From contig NZ_CP107905.1 of the NCBI RefSeq assembly GCF_036014015.1, forward strand, positions 3,968,001 to 4,032,000: 64,000 bases of DNA, read 5' to 3'. This stretch comes from Streptomyces sp. NBC_00457 (GTDB lineage: Bacteria; Actinomycetota; Actinomycetes; Streptomycetales; Streptomycetaceae). The notes under the pieces are model-generated. The model was given only the letters and a program-made list of their open reading frames with translations, was not told the DNA's origin and ran no database searches. The translations under genes were made by a program, and so were the position numbers. Below are positions 34,845-43,666 of the stretch, piece after piece. Each line of letters starts with the position of its first letter. Within the stretch, counting starts at the first letter, position 1.

Positions 34845-35486
34845 GTGACAGCCATCGAGCAGACAGAGGCGGCACGCCCGAGGGGCACGCGCCTGCCGCG
34901 CCGGGCCCGGCGGAACCAGTTGCTGGGCGCCGCCCAGGAAGTCTTCGTGGCACAGGGCTACCACGCGGCCGCGATGGACGACATCGCCGAGCGCGCCGGC
35001 GTCAGCAAGCCGGTGCTCTACCAGCACTTCCCGGGCAAGCTCGACCTCTACCTCGCCCTGCTGGACCAGCACTGCGAGTCCCTGATCCAGGCCGTACGCC
35101 ACGCGCTCGCGTCGACGACCGACAACAAGCAGCGCGTACGGGCGACGATGGACGCGTACTTCGCGTACGTCGAGGACGACGGCGGCGCCTTCCGCCTGGT
35201 CTTCGAGTCCGACCTGACGAACGAGCCCGCGGTACGCGAGCGCGTCGACAAGGTCACGATCGAGTGCGCCGAGGCGATCCGCGACGTCATCGCCGAGGAC
35301 ACCGGCCTCTCGAACGCGGAGTCGATGCTGCTGGCCTCTGGTCTCGGCGGCCTCGCCCAGGTCGTGGCCCGCTCCTGGCTGCACAGCGACCGCAGCGTCC
35401 CGCGCGACGAGGCGGTCCAACTGCTGACCTCACTGGCCTGGCGGGGCATCGCCGGCTTCCCGCTGCACGGCAGCGAGCACCACTGA
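34845..35486 (+). CDS. TetR-family transcriptional regulator
   Basis: About 213 residues from the GTG at 34845, which has a textbook GGGAGG four bases upstream; the ATG at 34821 is less likely. The helix-turn-helix is complete: RRNQLLGAAQEVFVAQGYH, MDDIAERAGVSKPVLYQHFP, GKLDLYLALLDQH. The C-terminal ligand domain ends RGIAGFPLHGSEHH. The order TetR then DUF3107 is the same as Rv3208-Rv3208A in M. tuberculosis. Ligand and targets are not readable. Confidence 0.92.
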   Translation: MTAIEQTEAARPRGTRLPRRARRNQLLGAAQEVFVAQGYHAAAMDDIAERAGVSKPVLYQHFPGKLDLYLALLDQHCESLIQAVRHALASTTDNKQRVRATMDAYFAYVEDDGGAFRLVFESDLTNEPAVRERVDKVTIECAEAIRDVIAEDTGLSNAESMLLASGLGGLAQVVARSWLHSDRSVPRDEAVQLLTSLAWRGIAGFPLHGSEHH

Positions 35487-35655
35487 CCGCCGTACGGCAC
35501 CGAGGCACGAGGCACCATGACCGTCCGTTTGTTCCCGTCCGCTGTTCGCTCCTGGCGTTCCCCTGCGCAACGTGTACATCCCCTCACCGGGCTAATGTGT
35601 GCTGCGTACGGCGCGCAAGGTCGCGCACTTCACTGACCGTCGGAGGGACATAGCC

Positions 35656-35883
35656 GTGGAGGTCAAGATCGGCGTGCAGCACGCGCCCCGCGAGATCGTT
35701 CTGGAGAGCGGTCAGAGCGCCGAGGAGGTCGAGCGGGCGGTGTCCGACGCGCTGGCCGGCAAGTCGGCGCTGCTGAGCCTCGTGGACGAGCACGGCCGCA
35801 AGGTCCTGGTCCCGGCGGACCGCCTCGCCTACGTCGAGCTCGGCGAGCCGGCGCCGCGCAAGGTGGGCTTCGGCGCGCTGTAG
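35656..35883 (+). CDS. DUF3107 protein
   Basis: A 75-residue protein with a GTG start at 35656 preceded by CGGAGGG. MEVKIGVQHAPREIVLESGQ, the Lys/Leu-rich middle and the end PRKVGFGAL match DUF3107, a small conserved actinobacterial family next to the TetR gene. Function unknown. A strong terminator follows. Confidence 0.9.
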   Translation: MEVKIGVQHAPREIVLESGQSAEEVERAVSDALAGKSALLSLVDEHGRKVLVPADRLAYVELGEPAPRKVGFGAL

Positions 35884-35899
35884 TCACGTGTGAAGGAAG

Positions 35900-35932
35900 G
35901 GGCCCGGCGGTCGCTCGACTGCCGGGCCCTTT
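35900..35932 (+). terminator. intrinsic terminator after DUF3107 gene
   Basis: GGGCCCGGC (35900-35908) pairs with GCCGGGCCC (35921-35929), followed by TTT. Confidence 0.85.
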
Positions 35933-36072
35933 CCTGTCCCTGGCCGACTTCCTTCACATGCGGACACATACGGACTACATATCGCGCACACGGGAGGATT
36001 GCATTCCGCAGGTCACGGGTATGACGGGCTACGTCCGTGGTGCGCAGGCAGGCGTGTGGGAGGGACCCCGTG

Positions 36073-36342
36073 ATGATCTTGGAAGCGCTCGGCTCCGCAG
36101 TGCTCGGCCTCGCACTGGCCTGGGCCGCGATCCACCGCCTCTCGCACCGCCTCCCCGCCCGCTCCCTGGTCCTCCCGACCGGCGTAGCAGGCGCCCTCCT
36201 CGGCGCCTTCCTCACCCACAGCGCCCTGGACGCAGGCAACGTCCTCCTGATCCTGACCGGCGCGGCCACGGTCTCCGCAGCGTCACTTTCCCTGCTGGTG
36301 CGCCCGTCAGGAAGACTCCGCCGACGATCAGCAACGGCGTAG
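36073..36342 (+). CDS. small integral membrane protein
   Basis: An 89-residue protein. The ATG at 36073 is chosen because GGAGGG lies eight bases upstream; the GTG just before it is also possible. Three hydrophobic helices are visible: ILEALGSAVLGLALAWAAIH, VLPTGVAGALLGAFLTHSA and VLLILTGAATVSAASLSLLV, followed by a basic tail (RPSGRLRRRSATA). No family recognised. It is convergent with the ferritin-like gene across a dispersed repeat. Confidence 0.75.
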   Translation: MILEALGSAVLGLALAWAAIHRLSHRLPARSLVLPTGVAGALLGAFLTHSALDAGNVLLILTGAATVSAASLSLLVRPSGRLRRRSATA

Positions 36343-36370
36343 CCTCAGACTGATAACTCCGTTCAGAACA

Positions 36371-36432
36371 GCGCCCCTTCAGGGGCGCGGGGAACTGCGC
36401 GACAAGCCCCCACAGCCCCGCAGCCGCGACTC
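36371..36432 (+). repeat. dispersed intergenic repeat, copy A
   Basis: Begins with a small palindrome (GCGCCCCTTCAGGGGCGC) and continues GGGGAACTGCGCGACAAGCC then CCCGCAGCCGCGAC. The same sequence recurs at 45299, 52942 and (inverted) 61186, always at gene 3' ends. Confidence 0.85.
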
Positions 36433-36456
36433 AGCAGAACCGCCCCCCACGAAGCG

Positions 36457-37203
36457 CTACGCCGCCAACCCCAACGCAGCCATCCGCTTCGTATGCGCCT
36501 CAGTGATCCGCGAAAACATCCGCCCGACCTCCGCAAGATCGAACCCGTCGGCAACCCCACCCACCAACATCGTCGACAACGCGTCCCGGTCAGCCACCAC
36601 CCGCTGAGACTGCGACAACGCCTCCCCCATCAACCGCCGCGCCCACAGCGCAAGCCGCCCCCCCACCCGCGGATCCGCGTCGATCGCCGCCCGCACCTTC
36701 TCCACGGCGAACCCGGCATGCCCCGTGTCGTCCAGCACAGCCAGCACCAGCTCGCGCGTGTCCGCGTCGAGCCGCGCGGCGACCTCACGGTAGAAGTCGC
36801 TGGCGATCGAGTCGCCGACGTACGCCTTGACCAGCCCCTCCAGCCAGTCCGAAGGCGCCGTCTGCTTGTGGAAGCCGTCCAGCGCGGCGACGAACGGCTC
36901 CATCGCCCGCGTCGGCTCCTCACCGATCTCCGTGAGCCGGTCGCGCAACCGCTCGAAGTGGTGGAACTCGGCCGACGCCATCTTCGCCAGCTCCGCCTTG
37001 TCCGCCAGCGTCGGCGCCAGCTTGGCGTCCTCCGCCAGCCGCTCGAACGCCGCCAGCTCTCCATAGGCGAGCGCGCCGAGCAGGTCGACGACCGCGGCGC
37101 GGTACTGCGGGTCGGCGGCGGCCTTCGCCCAGTCCTGGGCGGCGACTCCGGTGGCTTCGGCAGGGACGTCGGAGGCGTTGTCAGGCTTGTCAGAGGTCGT
37201 CAT
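36457..37203 (-). CDS. ferritin-like fold (MiaE-like) protein
   Basis: About 248 residues (MTTSDKPDNASDVPAEATG); a GTG 9 bases upstream (37212) is an alternative start. Helices carry the di-metal ligand pattern of the ferritin-like superfamily: LLGALAYGELAAFERLAEDA, then MASAEFHHFERLRDRL, VKAYVGDSIASDFYREVAAR and VLDDTGHAGFAVEKV, which resembles MiaE-type hydroxylases. It corresponds to Rv3210c, which also neighbours an RNA helicase. A tRNA or protein hydroxylase role is possible; substrate unknown. Confidence 0.85.
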   Translation of the reverse strand: MTTSDKPDNASDVPAEATGVAAQDWAKAAADPQYRAAVVDLLGALAYGELAAFERLAEDAKLAPTLADKAELAKMASAEFHHFERLRDRLTEIGEEPTRAMEPFVAALDGFHKQTAPSDWLEGLVKAYVGDSIASDFYREVAARLDADTRELVLAVLDDTGHAGFAVEKVRAAIDADPRVGGRLALWARRLMGEALSQSQRVVADRDALSTMLVGGVADGFDLAEVGRMFSRITEAHTKRMAALGLAA

Positions 37204-37526
37204 GAAGCGCACAATAGCCCGCTCGCCGCACTAAGGAAGTCCCTGGTCAGTCACTGTGACGACGACTACCTGAAGTGGTGTGACGACAACAACGTGACCT
37301 AATCGGCCATCGCATGTGCGCGTTTCCGGGGTATGGTGGTAATGCGCCTGCTGAGTACATCGACGTAGCTCGACGGTTACTCGACAGGCCGCACGTATGA
37401 GGATGCCCGGTCGGTGGCCCGATCGGCTCCGACCAGACAGCTCTCCACGGCCGTACGGCACTCTGCGTACAAAGCCTGGAGGGACCCTCAGCGGTTCGAG
37501 CGCTAGAGCGTCGGCAGAGGTCTCCC
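37204..37526. other. intergenic region before RNA helicase gene
   Basis: 323 bases between the divergent ferritin-like gene and the helicase frame. A possible -10 TATGGT at 37332-37337 would give a leader of about 180-280 bases, and GC-rich dyads occur in it (for example GGAGGGACCCTC). Long leaders are common for DEAD-box helicase genes, but no defined riboswitch or leader ORF is seen. Confidence 0.35.
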
Positions 37527-40235
37527 GTGCCATACGGCTCGCCGTACGGCAGCCGACGTCCCCCGGCACGGTCTGACACGACCCCCGCGCTCGCCTCGCG
37601 CCGCACACACAGAAGAGGCAGCACCCTGACTACTACCTTCCGAGAGCTCGGGATTCTTCCCGAGACAGCCGAGGCCCTTGAAGCCGTCGGCATCATCACC
37701 CCCTTCCCCATCCAGGAGATGACGCTCCCCGTCGCCCTCACGGGCACCGACGTCATCGGCCAGGCCAAGACCGGCACCGGCAAGACGCTGGGCTTCGGCC
37801 TTCCGCTGCTCGAGCGCGTCACCGTCCCCGCAGACGTCGAGGCGGGCCGCGCCAAGCCCGAGGCCCTCACCGACGCCCCGCAGGCGCTCGTCGTGGTCCC
37901 CACGCGCGAGCTGTGCACCCAGGTGACGAACGACCTGCTGACCGCGGGCAAGGTGCGCAACGTCCGCGTGCTCGCCATCTACGGCGGCCGGGCGTACGAG
38001 CCTCAGGTCGAGGCCCTCAAGAAGGGCGTCGACGTCGTCGTCGGCACCCCGGGCCGGCTGCTCGACCTCGCGGGCCAGAAGAAGCTCAACCTCAAGCACA
38101 TCAAGGCGCTCGTCCTCGACGAGGCCGACGAGATGCTCGACCTGGGCTTCCTGCCCGACGTCGAGAAGATCATCAACATGCTTCCGGCCCGTCGTCAGAC
38201 GATGCTGTTCTCGGCGACCATGCCGGGCGCGGTCATTGGTCTCGCGCGCCGCTACATGTCGCAGCCCACGCACATCCGCGCCACCGCGCCGGACGACGAG
38301 GGCCAGACGGTCCGCAACACCGCGCAGTTCGTCTACCGCGCGCACAACATGGACAAGCCGGAGATGGTCGCGCGCATACTGCAGGCCGACGGCCGCGGTC
38401 TCGTGATGGTCTTCTGCCGTACGAAGCGGACGGCGGCGGACCTCGCCGACCAGCTGCAGCAGCGCGGCTTCGCCTCCGGCGCGGTCCACGGCGACCTCGG
38501 CCAGGGCGCCCGCGAGCAGGCGCTGCGCGCCTTCCGCAACGGCAAGGTCGACGTCCTCGTCTGCACCGATGTCGCAGCTCGCGGCATCGACGTCGAGGGC
38601 GTGACCCACGTCATCAACTACCAGTCCCCCGAGGACGAGAAGACGTACCTGCACCGCATCGGCCGTACGGGCCGCGCGGGCGCCAAGGGCATCGCGATCA
38701 CCCTCGTCGACTGGGACGACATCCCGCGCTGGCAGCTGATCAACAAGGCGCTGGAGCTGAACTTCAACGACCCGCCGGAGACGTACTCCAGCTCCCCGCA
38801 CCTCTTCGAGGAACTGAACATCCCCGCGGGCACCAAGGGTGTTCTGCCGCGCTCGGAGCGCACACGCGCCGGGCTCGCGGCCGAGGCGGTCGAGGACCTC
38901 GGCGAGACGGGCGGACGTGGCGGTCCGCGCGGCCGCGGTGGCCGTGACGGCCGTGGCGGTCGGGACGAATCCCGCTCCGCCGACCGTGAGCGCCAGGCCC
39001 GCACGCCGCGTCGCCGCCGCCGTACACGCGGCGGGTCCGAACAGGACGAGACGGCTCCCAGCGGTACGACCCCTGTCGCGGACACCCCGGCGGAGACCAC
39101 CGCGGACGACGTGACCGCTCCCCGCACCCCGCGCCGGCGTCGCCGCACCCGCGGCGGAGCGGCGGAGCCGCTGACGACGGCCACGGAGCCGACGACCGCC
39201 GAGCCCGCGGCAACCGCCGTGGCGACCGCGGAGGGCCCCGCCCTGGACGCCCCCGAGACCCCGGCCAAGCCGCGCCGCCGCCGTACGCGCAAGTCGACGG
39301 AGCCGGCCACGGCCACCGAGGACACGCAGACCGCGTCCGCCGTACAGGTGTCGGAGGCTCCGGCCGCCACCGAGGCCCCCGAGACCGACGCTCCCGCCCC
39401 GCGCCGCCGCACCCGCAAGGCCACGGCCGCCGCGGAGACCGCGGTCGACACGGCGGAGGGCGCGGAGGAGACCAAGCCCCGCCGCACCCGCAAGACCGCG
39501 GCTGCCGCCGAAGCAGCGGTCGACACGGCCGAAGGCACGGAGGCCAAGCCGCGCCGCACGCGCAAGGCTGCCGCCACCACCGAGGCACCGGAGTCCACCG
39601 AGGCGAAGCCGCGCCGTACGCGCAAGACGGCGGCCGAGACCGCTGTCGACACCGCCGACGGCACGGAGGAAGCCAAGCCCAAGGTCCGCCGCACCCGTAA
39701 AACCGCGGCTGCCGCGGAAACCGCGGTCGAGACGGCCGAGGGCACGGAGGAGACCAAGCCTCGCCGCACCCGCAAGACCGCGGCTGCCGCCGAAGCAGCG
39801 GTCGACACGGCCGAAGGTGCGGAGGCCAAGCCGCGCCGCACCCGCAAGACCGCCGCCGCGGTCGACGCCGTCGACGGCACGGAGGAGGCCAAGCCCACGG
39901 TCCGCCGCACCCGCAAGACCGCGGCAGCCGCCGAAGCAGCGGTCGACACGGCCGAAGGCACGGAGGCCAAGCCGCGCCGCACCCGCAAAGCTGCCGCCAC
40001 CACCGAGGCGCCGGAAGCCACGGAGCCCAAGCCGCGTCGTACCCGCAAGGCCGCCGCCGCCGTCGAGACGGCGGAGATTCCGGCGCAGGCCACGCAGGAG
40101 CCGGATGCTGCCGCCCCGCGCCGCCGTATCCGCAAGGCCACGGCGTCCACCGAGGCGCCGGAGACCACGGAGCCGAAGCCGCGCCGCACGCGTACGCGTA
40201 AGGCCACGGCCGCCGTGGAGCCCGCTGAGGGCTGA
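37527..40235 (+). CDS. DEAD-box RNA helicase with long basic repeat tail
   Basis: Up to 902 residues. The helicase core (roughly 35-430) has the Q motif GIITPFPIQEMTLP, AKTGTGKT, PTRELCTQV, LVLDEADEMLDLGF, MLFSATMPGA, and HRIGRTGRAG. The remaining ~450 residues are disordered: first RGG-like (RGGPRGRGGRDGRGGRDE), then three PRRRRRTRGG blocks and about a dozen KPRRTRK units separated by Ala/Glu/Thr-rich spacers. RNA unwinding, for example in ribosome assembly or cold adaptation, is expected of the family. The GTG at 37527 has AGAGG upstream; an in-frame CTG at 37626 with AGAAGAGG seven bases upstream starts right at the conserved domain. Confidence 0.92.
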   Translation: MPYGSPYGSRRPPARSDTTPALASRRTHRRGSTLTTTFRELGILPETAEALEAVGIITPFPIQEMTLPVALTGTDVIGQAKTGTGKTLGFGLPLLERVTVPADVEAGRAKPEALTDAPQALVVVPTRELCTQVTNDLLTAGKVRNVRVLAIYGGRAYEPQVEALKKGVDVVVGTPGRLLDLAGQKKLNLKHIKALVLDEADEMLDLGFLPDVEKIINMLPARRQTMLFSATMPGAVIGLARRYMSQPTHIRATAPDDEGQTVRNTAQFVYRAHNMDKPEMVARILQADGRGLVMVFCRTKRTAADLADQLQQRGFASGAVHGDLGQGAREQALRAFRNGKVDVLVCTDVAARGIDVEGVTHVINYQSPEDEKTYLHRIGRTGRAGAKGIAITLVDWDDIPRWQLINKALELNFNDPPETYSSSPHLFEELNIPAGTKGVLPRSERTRAGLAAEAVEDLGETGGRGGPRGRGGRDGRGGRDESRSADRERQARTPRRRRRTRGGSEQDETAPSGTTPVADTPAETTADDVTAPRTPRRRRRTRGGAAEPLTTATEPTTAEPAATAVATAEGPALDAPETPAKPRRRRTRKSTEPATATEDTQTASAVQVSEAPAATEAPETDAPAPRRRTRKATAAAETAVDTAEGAEETKPRRTRKTAAAAEAAVDTAEGTEAKPRRTRKAAATTEAPESTEAKPRRTRKTAAETAVDTADGTEEAKPKVRRTRKTAAAAETAVETAEGTEETKPRRTRKTAAAAEAAVDTAEGAEAKPRRTRKTAAAVDAVDGTEEAKPTVRRTRKTAAAAEAAVDTAEGTEAKPRRTRKAAATTEAPEATEPKPRRTRKAAAAVETAEIPAQATQEPDAAAPRRRIRKATASTEAPETTEPKPRRTRTRKATAAVEPAEG
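39258..40220 (+). repeat. repeats encoding PRRTRK basic motifs
   Basis: Degenerate in-frame repeats encode about thirteen RRTRK-type motifs, mostly as KPRRTRKTAAAAE or KPRRTRKAAATTE with an AVDTAEGTE spacer. Units run 60-90 bases with near-identical codons in several copies, so the array is prone to expansion and contraction. Confidence 0.8.
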
Positions 40236-40246
40236 CAGCGCACCCT

Positions 40247-40282
40247 GATGGCCCGGTCCCACCTCGCGTGGGCCGGGCCATC
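40247..40282 (+). terminator. terminator after RNA helicase gene
   Basis: GATGGCCCGGTCCCAC (40247-40262) pairs, with one bulge, with GTGGGCCGGGCCATC (40268-40282); loop CTCGC. Confidence 0.85.
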
Positions 40283-40367
40283 GGCGTTCCTACGCACCGC
40301 ACCAGCCGTCCCACAACGGCCGGGAACCGGACACCGACGTCGCCGCCCCACCCGATAACCTCACCTC

Positions 40368-41246
40368 GTGACCAGCTCAGCGCCCGTCCCCCCGCCGCCC
40401 GGCGCCCGCCTCCACCGACTGCACACGCCCCGTGGCGACTTCGCCGCCGTCGACTCGCCGGTGCACTCCGGCGTCGAGCCGAGGGGCGTCGTGCTGATGG
40501 TCCCCGGCTTCACGGGCAGCAAGGAGGACTTCACGCTGCTGCACGAGCCGCTGAACGCGCGCGGCTACCGGATCGTGGCCGTCGACGGGCGCGGACAGCA
40601 CGAGTCCGACGGCCCGGAGCACGATGAATCGGCCTACACGCAGGACGAGTTGGCGAAGGACGTGCTCGCACAGGCCGCGGCACTCGGCACGCCCCTGCAT
40701 CTCCTCGGGCACTCCCTCGGCGGCCTGATCGCCCGCGCCGCCGTCCTCCTCGACCCCTCGCCCTTCCGCTCGCTCACCCTGATGGCCTCGGGTCCCGCCG
40801 AGGTCTCCGACTCCCAGAAGCAGCGCATCAAGCTGCTGCACGACACGCTCGCGGTGCTGACGATGCCCGAGGTGTGGGAGGCGATCCTGGCCATGGGCCC
40901 TCCGGAGGAGGTCGGCGGCCCGGCCCGCGGAATCGGCGACCTGGGCCAGCTTCAGCGCCGCTGGCTGGGCACCAAGCCCGCCCAGCTCATCGCGACGGGC
41001 CGCCAGCTGTGCACCGAGCCGGACCGGGTCGCCGAACTCACCGCCGTCCCGCTCCCGTTCCATGTGCTGTCGGGTTCCCGCGACGACGCGTGGCCGGTGA
41101 CGCTCCTCGACGACATGGCCGTACGGCTGAACGCGCGCCGCTCGGTCGTGGCCGGCGCGGAGCACTCGCCCAACATGGACCAGCCGCTCCCCACGGCCCA
41201 CGCCCTCGCGGACTTCTGGGACGACGCCGGCCAGGACCTCAACTAA
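40368..41246 (+). CDS. alpha/beta-hydrolase (esterase-like)
   Basis: A 292-residue protein, GTG start at 40368. Triad elements: oxyanion VLMVPGFTGSKEDFTLLHEP, nucleophile LLGHSLGGLIAR, acid in VLSGSRDDAWPVT and histidine in VAGAEHSPNMDQP. No signal peptide. Substrate unknown. Its TAA stop (41244-41246) is directly followed by the IS630 insertion point; without the IS it would abut the stop codon of the convergent NYN-domain gene. Confidence 0.9.
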   Translation: MTSSAPVPPPPGARLHRLHTPRGDFAAVDSPVHSGVEPRGVVLMVPGFTGSKEDFTLLHEPLNARGYRIVAVDGRGQHESDGPEHDESAYTQDELAKDVLAQAAALGTPLHLLGHSLGGLIARAAVLLDPSPFRSLTLMASGPAEVSDSQKQRIKLLHDTLAVLTMPEVWEAILAMGPPEEVGGPARGIGDLGQLQRRWLGTKPAQLIATGRQLCTEPDRVAELTAVPLPFHVLSGSRDDAWPVTLLDDMAVRLNARRSVVAGAEHSPNMDQPLPTAHALADFWDDAGQDLN

Positions 41247-42386
41247 CTAGTGTCCTGCGCCGGAGATCCGTCGGCAGAGGCGGGCGAGGGAGTCGAGGAT
41301 TTCTTCGGCTGTCTTGGTCCAGATGAAGGGCTTGGGGTCTTCGTTCCAGTCTTTGACCCAGGCGCGGATGTCGGCTTCCAGGGCCTGGATGTTCTTGTGT
41401 GCGCCCCGGCGGATCATCTGGTGGGCGAGGTAGCCGAACCATCGCTCGACCTGGTTGATCCACGAGGAGCCGGTCGGGGTGAAGTGCAGCTCGAACCGGG
41501 GGTGTTTGGCCAGCCAGGCCTTAATCGCTGGAGTCTTGTGGGTTCCGTAGTTGTCCACGATCAGGTGGATCTGCAGGTGCGCGGGCACCTCCTTGTCGAT
41601 GCGGATCAGGAACTTCTTGAATTCCGCGGCCCGGTGCCTGCGGTGCAGGGCGGTGATGACTTCGCCGGTGGCGACGTCGAAGGCGGCGAACAGGGTGGTC
41701 AGGCCGTTGCGGACGTAGTCGTGGGTGCGCCGCTCGGGCATGCCCGGCATTATCGGCAGGACCGGCTGGGACCGGTCCAGGGCCTGGATCTGCGACTTCT
41801 CGTCCACCGACAGCACGACCGCCCCCTCGGGCGGGTTGAAGTACAGGCCGACGACGTCGTAGACCTTCTCGACGAACAACGGGTCCGTCGACAGCTTGAA
41901 GGTGTCCGCCAGATGCGGCTTGAGCTGGAACCGCCGCCAGATCCGGCCCACGGTGGACTTCGACAGGCCACTGTGCTCGGCCATCGATTTCCGGGACCAG
42001 TGGGTGGCGTTCTTCGGCAGCTGTTCCAGCGTGGTGACCACGACCGCCTCCACCTGGTCGACGCTGATGGTGGGCGGCCGGCCCGGCCGGGGCTCGTCCG
42101 CCAGCCCCTCCAGCCTCTCGGCGAGAAACCGCCGCCGCCACTTGCGAACGGTGTCCGCCGTCACCCCAAGATCCCGGGCGACCGCGACGATCGGTGGTAC
42201 CTCCGGGCCCGCGCACGCCAACACGATCCGCGCGCGCAAGGCCAGAGCCTGGGCCGATGTCGCCCGACGCGTCCACCGCTCCAACACCGCCCGCTCCTCA
42301 TCAGACAGCAGCAACGGCTCGAGTTTCGGGCCCCGACGAGGAACTGACGCACCAGCAGCAGAAGTCACACAACTACTAACGATCAA
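41247..42386 (-). CDS. IS630-family transposase
   Basis: A 379-residue protein from a TTG at 42386 (GTG at 42368 is an alternative). The N-terminal helix-turn-helix region contains PIVAVARDLGVTADTVRKWR, followed by the hinge region with GLADEPRPGRPPT. The DDE catalytic residues are visible in VVLSVDEKSQIQALDR, LIVDNYGTHKTP and SSWINQVERWFGYLA. The reading frame is intact, so the element may be active. Its TAG stop is completed by the TA target duplication plus one flanking base at the insertion point. Confidence 0.95.
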   Translation of the reverse strand: MIVSSCVTSAAGASVPRRGPKLEPLLLSDEERAVLERWTRRATSAQALALRARIVLACAGPEVPPIVAVARDLGVTADTVRKWRRRFLAERLEGLADEPRPGRPPTISVDQVEAVVVTTLEQLPKNATHWSRKSMAEHSGLSKSTVGRIWRRFQLKPHLADTFKLSTDPLFVEKVYDVVGLYFNPPEGAVVLSVDEKSQIQALDRSQPVLPIMPGMPERRTHDYVRNGLTTLFAAFDVATGEVITALHRRHRAAEFKKFLIRIDKEVPAHLQIHLIVDNYGTHKTPAIKAWLAKHPRFELHFTPTGSSWINQVERWFGYLAHQMIRRGAHKNIQALEADIRAWVKDWNEDPKPFIWTKTAEEILDSLARLCRRISGAGH

Positions 42387-42406
42387 CTACTGGCGCAGGA
42401 CACTAG
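41248..42406 (-). mobile_element. IS630-family insertion sequence
   Basis: A complete element of about 1,155 bases (41250-42404). Terminal inverted repeats GTGTCCTGCGCC on the left and GGCGCAGGACAC on the right are exact, and both ends are flanked by TA (41248-41249, 42405-42406), the duplicated target of IS630/Tc1-type elements. The outer bases read CTAG on both sides, so a 4-base duplication cannot be excluded. One intact transposase gene lies inside. No other copy is present in the window. Confidence 0.92.
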
Positions 42407-43296
42407 TACAGCGTCTGCAGGTGCTCCCAGAAGCCGTCGCGCAGCGCCCGCCGCAGATCCGCCTGCCCGCGCAGCGAGTACTGCAGCAGGCCCTCCGCCT
42501 CCACCAGCAGGTCCTGGTCCACGGAGCCCGGCAGATACGGATGCCCGGGCAGCAGCTCCACCAGCGACTCCCTGCCGCGCGCCGCCAGCCACTTCGCGGC
42601 GATCTGTGCGCCGACGAAGCGCACGTCCTCGCGGGCGGGCCGGGTGCTCGTGAGGTCGTAGGCGGGGGCGGTGCGCCGGGCGACGTACGGCTTGAAGAAG
42701 TCGAGGTCGAAGGTGCGCTGGCTGTCGACCTCCCACAGCAGCGGCTCCGCCTGGTTGCGGCCCTCCGGTGCCTCGATGCCCCACAGGTGCACCCGCGCGC
42801 CGTACCCCTGCGCCGCCTCCACGGCCGACACCAGATCCTCGTCGCCGCCGAGCAGGGCCGCGTCGCTGATCGCGCGGTGCCGGGCGAGTGACTCCAGGTC
42901 GGAGCGGATGAGGGAATCGACGCCCTTCTGCTGGTTGTTGGCGTTCAGATTCCCCAACCGCACCTTGACGTCCGGGAGTTCGGCGATGGACTGCTGCTCG
43001 GCGGTGTGGATACGGCGCCGGGCGCCGTCGTACCAGTAGACCCGCAGCAGCCGGCTGTCCGCGAAGATCGTGCGAGCCTTGTCGATGAGCGCGTCGATCA
43101 GTCCCTCGGCGTCGAGGTCGAAGGCGCGCCGGTCCTCGGTCCCGGCGACGAGCCGGCCCGCGGCCGCGTACAGATACCCGGCGTCGACGAAGATCGCATG
43201 GGTGGATGGCGTTTTCGCCACCTCGGCGAGCATGCGCTGGAGCAGCTCATTGGTGCGGTCGATACGGGCGCCGAGCGCCGCGAGGTCGTCGTTCAT
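42403..43296 (-). CDS. NYN-domain (PIN-like) protein
   Basis: About 297 residues from the ATG at 43296 (MNDDLAALGARIDRTNELLQ); an ATG at 43305 is possible and the frame stays open to 43422. The NYN fold is recognisable by its acidic pocket: HAIFVDAGYLYAAAG, LRVYWYDGARRR, KGVDSLIRSDLES and ISDAALLGGDEDLVSAVEAA. NYN domains are PIN-like metal-dependent RNases. A C-terminal ~110 residues of unknown fold follow. The RNA target is unknown. The IS630 element lies directly at its stop codon but does not change the protein. Confidence 0.85.
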   Translation of the reverse strand: MNDDLAALGARIDRTNELLQRMLAEVAKTPSTHAIFVDAGYLYAAAGRLVAGTEDRRAFDLDAEGLIDALIDKARTIFADSRLLRVYWYDGARRRIHTAEQQSIAELPDVKVRLGNLNANNQQKGVDSLIRSDLESLARHRAISDAALLGGDEDLVSAVEAAQGYGARVHLWGIEAPEGRNQAEPLLWEVDSQRTFDLDFFKPYVARRTAPAYDLTSTRPAREDVRFVGAQIAAKWLAARGRESLVELLPGHPYLPGSVDQDLLVEAEGLLQYSLRGQADLRRALRDGFWEHLQTLY

Positions 43297-43488
43297 CGCC
43301 TCCATTGTCCCGGCGGTCACGCTGTGAACACAACCGGTCCCAAAGGGTCTCCGAAGTCTCCTATACCGGGCAGTAGTTAGCCGTTCGAAAAATTTCTTTA
43401 GCGTAGGGAATGTTTGTAACACGCAGCTCGTTGACTAGAGACGTACAGCAATTCTCCTCAGGAGGATGACCAGACGAAGGGAGAAGCC

Positions 43489-43641
43489 ATGCGCTTCGAG
43501 ATCATGCGACTCGACGACGTCGACGGCACGCCCGTGGACACCACCGTTGTGGACGCCGCCTCCGTCAACCGGATCGTTCAGCAGGCCGCCGCCATAGGCC
43601 AGCGGCTGTGGATCCGTCCGGCCGACACCACGGCCTCGTAA
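43489..43641 (+). CDS. small conserved protein (50 residues)
   Basis: A 50-residue ORF: MRFEIMRLDDVDGTPVDTTV, then VDAASVNRIVQQAAAIGQRL and WIRPADTTAS. It has a good ribosome-binding site (AGGGAGAAGCC before the ATG), G/C-biased third codon positions and a strong downstream terminator. It looks like a single small beta-alpha unit. I recall similar short proteins in other Streptomyces but know of no function. An alternative ATG at 43467 in another frame lies next to an AGGAGG but gives an implausible peptide. Confidence 0.7.
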   Translation: MRFEIMRLDDVDGTPVDTTVVDAASVNRIVQQAAAIGQRLWIRPADTTAS

Positions 43642-43666
43642 CAGACGCGGATCACCGCAGAAGCTT

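Noticed and set aside
37503..40262. Long antisense frame over the RNA helicase
   Set aside because: Gly/Arg/Leu-rich shadow of the helicase and its repeat tail; no domain.
43467..43590. Alternative ORF starting directly after AGGAGG
   Set aside because: The spacing to the ATG is zero and the product is Pro/Ser/Arg-rich; the 50-residue frame at 43489 fits better.
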